Source: Lutibacter sp. (GTDB taxonomy: Bacteria > Bacteroidota > Bacteroidia > Flavobacteriales > Flavobacteriaceae). From it: a stretch of DNA of 13,666 nucleotides. Of the stretch, positions 1-6,726 are shown one piece after another. A model generated the notes under the pieces. That model was not told the DNA's origin and made no database searches. It saw nothing but the letters and a program-made list of their open reading frames with translations. The stretch is from positions 8,143-21,808 of the forward strand of contig DPCK01000114.1 of the NCBI GenBank assembly GCA_003516285.1, given 5' to 3'. How positions within the stretch are numbered: position 1 is the stretch's first letter; the number at the start of each line of letters is the position of its first letter. The position numbers and the translations under genes were made by a program.

Positions 1-146
1 CATACATTCTTTATTGCTTAAAAAAATAAAACAATTCCAAACATTATTTTTACGCCATAAACAGTAAATTTGAAATTCATAAAGAAATTAATAAATTATA
101 AATCAATAAAATAATCCGTCACCCTTAGCGTAGTCGAAGGGCGTAA
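1..146. other. AT-rich leader upstream of the polysaccharide genes
   Basis: This stretch has no gene that can be supported. Two short + frames run in from the left edge: one stops at 65-67 after 21 codons, the other at 27-29. Either could be the tail of an upstream gene, but neither is recognisable. A TAAATTTG box at 65-72 fits the Bacteroidota -7 consensus TAnnTTTG, but no TTG-type -33 box lies at about 19 bases upstream, so the promoter assignment is weak. A palindromic repeat occupies 118-143, directly before the first glycosyltransferase. Confidence 0.4.
118..143. repeat. REP-like palindromic intergenic repeat
   Basis: The element begins GTCACCCTTAGCG and continues TAGTCGAAGGGCG. Its ends form an inverted pair, CCCTT and AAGGG, around a ten-base centre, so it could fold as a small hairpin in RNA or single-stranded DNA. 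From memory, very similar sequences of the form CCCTGAGCG...GTCGAAGGG are scattered between genes in many Bacteroidota genomes; that recollection was not checked. Only one copy is seen in this window. It ends three bases before an in-frame stop that precedes the coding similarity of the first glycosyltransferase, so it sits where that gene's leader would be expected. Confidence 0.55.
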
Positions 147-158
147 ATCAAATATCCT

Positions 159-1241
159 ATCAAACCGCTAAAAGTCATACAACTCATTGATTCCCTAAGT
201 CCCGGAGGCGCAGAAATAATGGCGGTTAACATTGCCAATGCTTTGGCTAATAACGGGTTGGAATCACATATTTGCGCCACTAGGCAGGAAGGATCGTTAA
301 AAGCAAAATTAAGTTTAGAAGTAAAATACTTGTTTTTAAACAAGAAAAATGCGTTGGATTTAAAGGCACTTAAAAAATTGGTTCAGTATATTAAGTCCAA
401 CGAAATTACCATCATCCACGCTCACGCAACGTCTTATTTTACAGCTTTCTTGGTCAAATTAAGACTTCCGAAAGTCAGGATTGTGTGGCACGACCATTAT
501 GGATACAGCGAAAATTTAAAGCAAAGAAAAAAAATTCCTTTAACGTTTGTCTCCATAACCTTTGAAACGGTCATTTCGGTAAACAACAATTTATATCATT
601 GGGCACAACATCATTTAAAGGCCAAACATTTTAGGTATTTGCCTAATTTCGCAGCTTTTGGTTCTGCCAATCCGAAGGAAACCAAGCTTCAAGGGGCAAA
701 TGAAAAGCGCATTGTATGTCTCGCTAATTTGAGGTCACAAAAAGACCATTTAAATCTGCTGAAAGCTTTTGAAATTGTTCACAAAAAACATAAAGACTGG
801 ACCTTGCATTTGGTGGGAATGGATTTTAATGATGTCTACTCCGAAGAAATAAAATCATTTAGATTGGCACATCATTTAGATGCTTGTGTATTTTTGTACG
901 GAAGTTGTTCCGACACCCAATATATTTTAGTACAAGCATCAATTGGTGTATTGGGATCAAAATCGGAAGGATTGCCAGTGGCATTGCTGGAATACGGTTT
1001 GGCAAAATTGGCGGTAGTGGTTACAGATGTAGGGGAGTGCGGAACCGTCGTCAACAATATGGAAAACGGCCTGGTGGTACCGCCTGTTAATGAAGAGGTA
1101 CTTGCAGAAGCGCTTGTTTTTCTTATCGAAAATGAAATTCAACGAAAAGAATTTGGAGAAAATTTATACGTTAAAGTAGGTTTAAATTACAGTGAGAATA
1201 CTTATATCACCCAATTAATCGCCATATACAATCTTGAATAA
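159..1241 (+). CDS. Family-4 glycosyltransferase (start codon uncertain)
   Basis: A GT-B fold enzyme predicted to transfer a sugar from a nucleotide donor to a lipid-linked polysaccharide intermediate at the cytoplasmic face of the inner membrane. The acceptor-side N-terminus reads LKVIQLIDSLSPGGAE, the usual first strand and glycine loop of family-4 enzymes. The C-terminal half carries the donor-binding E-x7-E motif in SEGLPVALLEYG; counted from the ATG at 219 the glutamates are residues 250 and 258. That ATG is the first canonical start, but using it would remove the first strand and the GGAE loop. Between the in-frame stop at 144-146 and 219 there is no ATG, GTG or TTG. An ATC at 159 stands where the initiator would be expected, so 159 is given as the coding start by inference. 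The 3' end overlaps the next gene by 8 bases. Sugar specificity cannot be read from sequence. Confidence 0.82.
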   Translation: MKPLKVIQLIDSLSPGGAEIMAVNIANALANNGLESHICATRQEGSLKAKLSLEVKYLFLNKKNALDLKALKKLVQYIKSNEITIIHAHATSYFTAFLVKLRLPKVRIVWHDHYGYSENLKQRKKIPLTFVSITFETVISVNNNLYHWAQHHLKAKHFRYLPNFAAFGSANPKETKLQGANEKRIVCLANLRSQKDHLNLLKAFEIVHKKHKDWTLHLVGMDFNDVYSEEIKSFRLAHHLDACVFLYGSCSDTQYILVQASIGVLGSKSEGLPVALLEYGLAKLAVVVTDVGECGTVVNNMENGLVVPPVNEEVLAEALVFLIENEIQRKEFGENLYVKVGLNYSENTYITQLIAIYNLE

Positions 1242-2574
1242 AGGTTCGTCACATACCCGTTTAATTTTAGCCACCTTACATTTAGTATTGGGGGTCTTGG
1301 TGCTTTCCGGACTGATTGCTAAAGCATATTCCTTGTTAATTATTTTTTTCGGCGTTTTGTACATCATCAGAAATAAAAATGAAAATAATGAAGCCATTTA
1401 TTGGAGCGCCTATTTGGTGGGAGCGGAAGTGTTGTTCAGAATGACCGGCGGTATGATTTTTTACGAATTACCAAAATATGCCGTATTAGTTTTTCTTTTT
1501 GCGGGACTGATTGTGGAAAAACGACAACATCATATTTCCTTAAGTTATCTCATTTATATCTTATTATTGCTGATAGGAATTGCCTTTGTGGACATCCCGT
1601 TTACTGAATCCATCAGAAAAGCCATTGCCTTTAATTTAAGCGGTCCCATTTTGTTGGGGGTTTCAGCCATTTATTTTTATAAGCGGCATTTGTCGCTTTC
1701 AGCCTTAATGGATATGCTGTTTTATATGCTTTTGCCCATTATATCAATGCTGACATTGTTGTATTTTAGAACACCATCTGTGAGTGAAATTGCCTTTGGA
1801 GGAGGGGCCAGCTTTGAAGCTTCGGGAGGTTATGGACCAAATCAGGTGGCCACCATATTAGGTGTTGGGGTATTTATTGTAGGGGCGCATTTGTTTTTAA
1901 AACGACGAATTTTTACGCTTTTCGGCATCGATATAGTTTTGTTTACTTATTTAATTTACAGGGGTTTAATCACATTTTCTAGAGGGGGGATGATAACGGC
2001 GGTGCTGTCCATATCGGTGTTTACCTACTATTTTATTCTTTCTAAAGAAAATAAAATCTTAAATTTAGCCAAATACGGAGGATTGGTGGCTTTGTTTGGG
2101 TTTGCATTATTTGTGTACACTTCAAATGTAACAGGCGGAATGCTCGAAAATAGGTATGCCAACAAAAATGCTGCGGGAGCCACAAAATCTGATTTCACCA
2201 CCGGAAGGGGCACGTTATTTATTAGTGAGATGAGCGCTTTTATGGAGCATCCATTTTTTGGTATTGGCGTTGGTGGCGGAAAATTTTACCGAATGGAAGA
2301 ATTGGAAATTCAGGCAGCTTCCCACAATGAAATGAGCCGTTTAATTGCAGAACACGGATTGATAGGTATTGTGGCGCTTTTTTTGCTGATTATGGTCCCA
2401 ATTCGACATATGTTTAAACAACCTTATTTGGCACGGGCGTTTTTAGCCTCTTTTTTAATATTTTGGTTTTTAACCATCAACCATTCCGCTATGCGAATCG
2501 CATTTCCTGGTTTTATATACGGATTGAGTGTTGCAATTATTGTGTTTAACGAAAAGGAAGATGAAGATGAGTAG
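1234..2574 (+). CDS. O-antigen ligase/Wzy-type polysaccharide polymerase
   Basis: A 446-residue polytopic inner-membrane protein with roughly ten or more hydrophobic segments. It probably polymerises undecaprenyl-linked repeat units, or ligates a finished glycan to an acceptor, on the periplasmic side. Family marks of the Wzy_C/O-antigen ligase group are visible: GPNQVA at 201-206, TFSRGG at 247-252, and a large periplasmic loop with GRGTLF (324-329) and HPFFGIGVG (339-347). The loop ends in HNEMSRLIAEHG (364-375), where His364 and the E-x-G end match the conserved loop of the family. The start is TTG at 1234, overlapping the preceding stop by 8 bases; an in-frame stop at 1216-1218 rules out a long extension. 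The C-terminus ends in an acidic tail (KEDEDE). Polymerase and ligase cannot be told apart by sequence, but the setting among glycosyltransferases and upstream of Wza/Wzc favours a polymerase. Confidence 0.85.
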   Translation: MNKGSSHTRLILATLHLVLGVLVLSGLIAKAYSLLIIFFGVLYIIRNKNENNEAIYWSAYLVGAEVLFRMTGGMIFYELPKYAVLVFLFAGLIVEKRQHHISLSYLIYILLLLIGIAFVDIPFTESIRKAIAFNLSGPILLGVSAIYFYKRHLSLSALMDMLFYMLLPIISMLTLLYFRTPSVSEIAFGGGASFEASGGYGPNQVATILGVGVFIVGAHLFLKRRIFTLFGIDIVLFTYLIYRGLITFSRGGMITAVLSISVFTYYFILSKENKILNLAKYGGLVALFGFALFVYTSNVTGGMLENRYANKNAAGATKSDFTTGRGTLFISEMSAFMEHPFFGIGVGGGKFYRMEELEIQAASHNEMSRLIAEHGLIGIVALFLLIMVPIRHMFKQPYLARAFLASFLIFWFLTINHSAMRIAFPGFIYGLSVAIIVFNEKEDEDE

Positions 2575-2576
2575 TT

Positions 2577-2613
2577 ATGATTTACGATTTACAATTTTTG
2601 AATTACGAATTTT
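2577..2613. repeat. Short imperfect TTACGATTT/AATTACGAATT repeat tract
   Basis: The 64-base gap between the Wzy-like gene and the next glycosyltransferase contains repeated variants of one word: GATTTACGATTTACAATTTT, then GAATTACGAATTTT. The units are imperfect copies of a TTACGA-ATTT core and partly self-complementary (AATT...AATT). It is too short and degenerate to call a mobile element. I recall similar tracts between genes in flavobacterial genomes, but this was not checked. No terminator is evident in the gap. Confidence 0.4.
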
Positions 2614-2638
2614 AAACCCGAAATCTGAGAAATAAAAT

Positions 2639-3658
2639 TTGAAAAAAATAATCTACATAGGTAACAACCTGTCTGAAAAGTCAAACTACCATTCTGCAAT
2701 GGCTTCTTTAACCAGGCTTTTGCAAAGAGAAGGGCATTCGGTTATTTGTGCTTCTGACAAAACCAATAAAATTTTTCGTTTGTTGGCAATGTGTTTTACC
2801 ATCATAAAGCTCAGAAAAACTACTGATTTGGTGCTGATTGACACTTTTAGCACCTCAAACTTTTATTATGCATTGATGACCTCGCAATTGTCAAGAATTT
2901 TTTCTTTGAAATACATTACCATCCTTCACGGCGGAAATCTGCCAAAAAGATTGAAATATTCCGAATATTTTTCAGCATTGATTTTTAAATATGCGAAAAA
3001 AAATGTGAGTCCGTCTTTGTATTTGGCACACGAATTCAAGAATTACAATTATGAAACGATGTACATTCCCAACAGCATTCCCATTGCCGAAATTCCTTTT
3101 AAATTGCGCACAGTGATTGGACCAAAATTGTTGTGGGTGAGGGCTTTTGACAAAATATACAATCCGCTGATGGCGGTTAAAGTGCTTGCCTTGTTAAAAG
3201 AAACCCTTAAAAATGCAAGTTTGTGTATGGTGGGACCCGACAAGGACGGTTCATTGGGCGAAGCAAAAGACCTGGCAAAACAGTTGGGCGTGGCTGAAAG
3301 CCTTACCTTTACGGGCGTGTTGCCAAAAGCGCAATGGCACCAAATGTCGGGAAACTATGATATTTTTATCAATACCACCAATATTGACAATATGCCGGTG
3401 AGCATTATAGAGGCGATGGCCTTGGGTTTGCCCATCGTTTCCACCAATGCGGGCGGATTGCCGTATTTGATAGAAAATGGGGTGGACGGAATTTTAATTC
3501 CTGTGAAAGAGGAAAGGAAAATGACCGAAGCCATTATAAGCTTGCTCAACAATCCTGAAAAAGCGGCAGTATTATCCATAAATGCCCGTGAAAAGGCGGA
3601 AAAGTTCGATGAAAGCTGGGTGAAAACACAATGGGTTAAATTGTTGGAGAATGTTTAA
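2639..3658 (+). CDS. Family-4 glycosyltransferase
   Basis: A 339-residue GT-B fold enzyme, predicted to be cytoplasmic or membrane-associated, that adds a sugar to the growing repeat unit. The N-terminus KKIIYIGNNLSEKSNYHSAM matches the first strand and loop of the acceptor domain. The donor domain begins near GPKLLWVRAFDKIYNP (about 161-176). The usual E-x7-E donor motif appears as D-x7-E in DNMPVSIIEAMALG, with Asp250 in place of the first Glu and Glu258 conserved, followed by GLPIVSTNAGG. This is a tolerated variant in some subfamilies. The start is TTG at 2639: an in-frame TAA at 2633-2635 leaves only one codon upstream, and the next plausible starts would delete the first strand. The stop overlaps the ATG of the next gene by 8 bases, suggesting translational coupling. 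Donor and acceptor sugars are unknown. Confidence 0.87.
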   Translation: MKKIIYIGNNLSEKSNYHSAMASLTRLLQREGHSVICASDKTNKIFRLLAMCFTIIKLRKTTDLVLIDTFSTSNFYYALMTSQLSRIFSLKYITILHGGNLPKRLKYSEYFSALIFKYAKKNVSPSLYLAHEFKNYNYETMYIPNSIPIAEIPFKLRTVIGPKLLWVRAFDKIYNPLMAVKVLALLKETLKNASLCMVGPDKDGSLGEAKDLAKQLGVAESLTFTGVLPKAQWHQMSGNYDIFINTTNIDNMPVSIIEAMALGLPIVSTNAGGLPYLIENGVDGILIPVKEERKMTEAIISLLNNPEKAAVLSINAREKAEKFDESWVKTQWVKLLENV

Positions 3659-4934
3659 AAGAATCTATAAAATAGGCGAACGCTTGCGGAATCCTTCCAT
3701 TGCAACTTGGCTTCCTTTTCTGAAAGCATCGGAAACCTGGTCTTTGGATTCACTGGAAGCCTATCAATTAAAAAAACTGCAGGAATTGGTGGCGGTTGCT
3801 TATGCAAATTCAGCGCATTATAAAAACATTTTTGATGCATTGGGATTGAAGCCTGCCGACATCCAATCGCTGGAAGATCTTAAAAAGCTGCCAATAATTT
3901 CCAAAAAGGAGTTGCTGAATGATAACAAAGAAATTCATAGCAACCTTCAATTTAAAAAACATTTTCAGGCAAATACTTCAGGAACATCGGGAGAATCTTT
4001 AAAATTCAAGCGGGAAGAATCGGCCGACTCATTCAATCGAGCGTCAATTTATAGAGGATATTCCTGGTACAACGTAAAACCTTGGGAGCTTAACGGTTAT
4101 TTTTGGGGCTATAATTTTTCAGAAATGGCGATGCTTAAAATACGGATTTTGGACAGTTTGCAAAATCGTTTCAGGATATTCAATTACAGAAAAGAATCCA
4201 TCGATTTTTTTGTAAGAAAACTTAAAAATGCCAAATACCTGCACGGCTATGCTTCGATGGTTTATGAAACCGCAAAAATAATCAACAGCCAAAATTTGGA
4301 TAAACCTTTAAGCTTAAAAATGGTTAAAGGCACTTCAGAAAAAATATTTGAATCCTACCAGGAAGAAATTCAAAAGGCATTTGGGCGAAGAATGATTAGT
4401 GAATATGGGGCCGCAGAAACTGGAATTATTGCATTTGAATGCCCAAAAGGAAATATGCACCTCAATATGGAAGGGGTGATTGTGGAAGAAATTGACCTTG
4501 AAATTGTGGTCACCAATTTACAAATGCAAGCATTCCCAATTATTCGTTATCAATTGGGCGATTATATCAAGTTGGCACCAAAAACTGAAACCTGTGAATG
4601 CGGTATGCAACACGCCATCATTGAAGAGGTTACAGGACGAATAGGCCAGACTGTTTATGGAAAACACCATACATATCCGAGTTTGTATTTTTATTATATC
4701 TTTAAAAATTTAGCGTCAAAACAATCGTTATTGTTAACCTATCAAGTGGTTCAAAATGAAAAAGGAATATTAAATTTTTTGATTGAACAGCATTTGGACA
4801 GCAAGCAATTGTTACATTTGGAAAATGAAATTGCCGTTTATTTTAAAGAAGATATGGAATTTACGATTGAACATTCTAAAAATATAACAGCCCAACACAA
4901 AAAGCTAAAAAGTTTTATTTCTAATATTGCCTAA
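3651..4934 (+). CDS. CapK/PaaK-like adenylate-forming enzyme
   Basis: A 427-residue member of the phenylacetate-CoA ligase-like branch of the AMP-forming ligases, the group that includes CapK-type proteins of capsule clusters. The phosphate-binding loop reads NTSGTSGES (108-116). The adenine-binding and catalytic region is SEYGAAETG (250-258), and YQLGDY marks the later AMP-ribose contact. A cysteine pair in CECG (about 321-324), together with the earlier CPKGNMH, resembles the metal-binding cysteines seen in some PaaK relatives. A TGRIGQT hinge precedes the C-terminal domain. The family activates a carboxylate as an acyl-adenylate and often transfers it to CoA. In polysaccharide clusters the substrate is generally unknown; possible roles are activating an acyl or amino-acid decoration or a uronic acid. 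The ATG at 3651 overlaps the preceding stop by 8 bases, and the stop abuts the next ATG with no gap. Confidence 0.85.
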   Translation: MFKRIYKIGERLRNPSIATWLPFLKASETWSLDSLEAYQLKKLQELVAVAYANSAHYKNIFDALGLKPADIQSLEDLKKLPIISKKELLNDNKEIHSNLQFKKHFQANTSGTSGESLKFKREESADSFNRASIYRGYSWYNVKPWELNGYFWGYNFSEMAMLKIRILDSLQNRFRIFNYRKESIDFFVRKLKNAKYLHGYASMVYETAKIINSQNLDKPLSLKMVKGTSEKIFESYQEEIQKAFGRRMISEYGAAETGIIAFECPKGNMHLNMEGVIVEEIDLEIVVTNLQMQAFPIIRYQLGDYIKLAPKTETCECGMQHAIIEEVTGRIGQTVYGKHHTYPSLYFYYIFKNLASKQSLLLTYQVVQNEKGILNFLIEQHLDSKQLLHLENEIAVYFKEDMEFTIEHSKNITAQHKKLKSFISNIA

Positions 4935-5693
4935 ATGATTCCACTGGTATCCATCATAACGCCTTGTTTCAATGCGGAAGAATTTATTGCAAAAACCATT
5001 TTGTCTGTGCAAAATCAGTCATTTGAAAATTGGGAATGGTTTATTATGGATGATTTTTCGACAGACAATTCTGTTTCCATTATTGCGGAATATGCTAAGA
5101 ATGATAACCGAATTAAACTCTTGCCGCTTAAAAATAACTCAGGAGCAGCAATTGCAAGGAATATGGGAATTGCATTGGCCAAAGGAATATATATGACTTT
5201 TATTGATGCTGATGACGTGTGGAAACCTCAATTTTTAGCGGAGAATATCGCCAGAATCGCGCAAAGTGAAGGTTTTTTATGCGCCTCTTATGAAATGTAT
5301 GACACAACGCTTACCCAAAAATTAGGGAAATTAATCGTTCCTCAATATGCGACCTATTCGGATATTTTAAAAACGAATACCATCAGTTGTTTAACGGCAT
5401 TTATAGATATTTCACGTTTGGGAAAGGAGTTTATGCCCGAAATAAAATATAGGCAGGATATGGGTTTGTGGTTAAAATACCTAAGAAAAATAAATAGGGT
5501 GGAAGGCATTCCTCAAATTTTGGCCATTTATAGAATTCGAAAGAAATCGCTTTCCAACAATAAAATAAATTTGTTGAAATACCAATGGATTTTTTACCGA
5601 GAGGTTGAAAATTTATCATTATTCAAGTCGTCTTATTATTTTGGCATTTGGATGTATTATGGGGCGAAAAAATATTGGATGATTAAAAGTTAA
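4935..5693 (+). CDS. Family-2 glycosyltransferase
   Basis: A 252-residue GT-A fold enzyme. The N-terminus LVSIITPCFNAEEFI is the classic family-2 nucleotide-binding start, followed by the acidic pair Asp39-Asp40 in MDDFSTDNS. The metal- and donor-binding DxD motif is DADDVW at 91-96, preceded by GAAIARNMGIALAKG. KYRQDMGLWLKYL near 170-185 resembles the catalytic-base and acceptor region of this family (compare ED-x-x-W). No transmembrane segment follows, so it is likely soluble or peripheral at the cytoplasmic membrane, inverting at the anomeric carbon. The ATG follows the preceding TAA directly, so it should be in the same transcript. It is the last + strand gene of the biosynthetic block; a convergent methyltransferase follows. 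Sugar specificity is unknown. Confidence 0.88.
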   Translation: MIPLVSIITPCFNAEEFIAKTILSVQNQSFENWEWFIMDDFSTDNSVSIIAEYAKNDNRIKLLPLKNNSGAAIARNMGIALAKGIYMTFIDADDVWKPQFLAENIARIAQSEGFLCASYEMYDTTLTQKLGKLIVPQYATYSDILKTNTISCLTAFIDISRLGKEFMPEIKYRQDMGLWLKYLRKINRVEGIPQILAIYRIRKKSLSNNKINLLKYQWIFYREVENLSLFKSSYYFGIWMYYGAKKYWMIKS

Positions 5694-5858
5694 TCTAACA
5701 CCTTTGGATTTAGCGTTAAATATTAATAGACGAAAAAGGATCCGATTATAAAGGTTAATGGCCTATTTTTTAAGCTGCTTATGACTGTTTTACTGGATCA
5801 TAACTTTTTTAACTCCTAGCATTCCAAACTTTAGGCAAATAAGTACTTTTTTAAATTA
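5694..5858. other. Convergent intergenic region
   Basis: These 165 bases separate the stop of the family-2 glycosyltransferase from the stop of the - strand methyltransferase. T-runs occur at about 5766-5771 and 5805-5810, but only 3-base stems can be placed before them, so I do not call a terminator. An AAGTACTT palindrome lies at 5841-5848 without a loop. No coding potential is seen. Confidence 0.4.
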
Positions 5859-6638
5859 TTAGACTCTAATAATAAAATGTTGTTTTTCTTGTTCTTTTCT
5901 GAAAAAAATCAATCCCCAAAAATAGGTATCGATGGTGATGGTTACTTTTGGATGAATTTTTATTTCCTCCCAAGCCAGATGCATTTCAGGTGACCAATGG
6001 ATGTCGTCAAAAATAAAAATGGAATTGTTATTTACTGTTTCGAGGCATTGATTGAAATAGTTGAGCGTTGCTTCCTTTTGATGATTTCCATCGAAATAAA
6101 TTAAATCGAATTGTCTATTCTTTAAAACATTAGAAAGTGTTTCATTGAAATTTCCAACAACCAGCTCAATATTGTTTAAATGGTTTTGGCTGAACAATCC
6201 TATCGCCACTTCCGCAGTTTTTTTGCAGCCTTCAAGCGTCACAATTTGTGCATCAGGGTTTCCGATGCTTAAAACGGAGGTTCCCAATCCGACGGAAGTT
6301 CCTATTTCTAAAATGTTGTTCATATTAAAATAGTCAGCCATCCGAAGCAGAAGTGCTGCTTTTTTTTGGGTGATGCCCGCTATTTTTGCAATATCAGACA
6401 CTTTCCGCACGTTACTTTTAAAAACCGATGATCCTTTGCCGTAATCGGTAATATTTATACTGTTTTGATTTGAAAATAACAACTTTTGAATTTTTTTAAA
6501 TGTTGCTATTTTCGAAGGATTTGTTGGCGCATTAAAACAATTGGTCACCAAATCATAAATAAAAGGGGAGTGCACGCCGTGCTTATTTGTTGAAGCCCAT
6601 AAAAATAAGAAAAATGACCTAATTTTAAACCAAACCAT
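5859..6638 (-). CDS. Class I SAM-dependent methyltransferase
   Basis: A 259-residue enzyme with a Rossmann-like methyltransferase core. SAM-binding motif I is ILEIGTSVGLGTS (109-121), the acidic residue after strand 2 is Glu136 in VTLEG, and FDLIYFDGNH (178-186) and FIFDDIHW (208-215) correspond to motifs around strands 4 and 5. This layout resembles the Methyltransf_24 and O-methyltransferase-like groups. The N-terminus carries a hydrophobic patch (FFLFLW) and a KHGVHSPFIYDLV segment that I recall from flavobacterial proteins of this type. The substrate is not evident; a sugar, a lipid or a small molecule are all possible. It lies antisense between the glycosyltransferase block and the Wza/Wzc pair, with its own leader at 6639-6726, so it is probably transcribed separately. 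A role in the polysaccharide pathway is possible but not shown. Confidence 0.82.
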   Translation of the reverse strand: MVWFKIRSFFLFLWASTNKHGVHSPFIYDLVTNCFNAPTNPSKIATFKKIQKLLFSNQNSINITDYGKGSSVFKSNVRKVSDIAKIAGITQKKAALLLRMADYFNMNNILEIGTSVGLGTSVLSIGNPDAQIVTLEGCKKTAEVAIGLFSQNHLNNIELVVGNFNETLSNVLKNRQFDLIYFDGNHQKEATLNYFNQCLETVNNNSIFIFDDIHWSPEMHLAWEEIKIHPKVTITIDTYFWGLIFFRKEQEKQHFIIRV

Positions 6639-6656
6639 AACAATTCAATTTTAATG

Positions 6657-6664
6657 CGAAAATA
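6657..6664 (-). promoter_or_regulatory. Possible -7 box of the methyltransferase gene
   Basis: Read on the - strand the box is TATTTTCG, one mismatch from the Bacteroidota TAnnTTTG consensus, 18 bases upstream of the ATG at 6638. No TTG-type -33 box is found at the usual spacing, so this is a weak call. Confidence 0.25.
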
Positions 6665-6697
6665 GTTGAAAAATTATTTTAATACGCTATTTAAAAT

Positions 6698-6705
6698 TAT
6701 ATTTG
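6698..6705 (+). promoter_or_regulatory. Possible -7 box of the wza-wzc operon
   Basis: TATATTTG matches TAnnTTTG and lies 21 bases upstream of the Wza-like start, which would give a leader of roughly 15 bases. The nearest TTG upstream (6665-6667) is about 30 bases away, further than the usual spacing of about 19, so only the -7 part is supported. Confidence 0.35.
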
Positions 6706-6726
6706 TCATAGCCTGACTAAATATTT

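Noticed and set aside
2..67. C-terminal tail of an upstream + strand gene
   Set aside because: Two different frames are open from the left edge and neither 21 nor 8 residues is enough to recognise a family.
125..343. Open frame of 72 codons on the - strand over the glycosyltransferase start
   Set aside because: It is antisense to strong family-4 glycosyltransferase coding sequence and has no recognisable protein features.
3386..3412. Inactive second glycosyltransferase because the first Glu of E-x7-E is Asp
   Set aside because: The substitution is conservative, the second Glu and surrounding motif are intact, and Asp at this position is seen in some family-4 subfamilies.
5760..5815. Rho-independent terminators between the convergent genes
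   Set aside because: The T-runs are preceded by stems of only about three base pairs.
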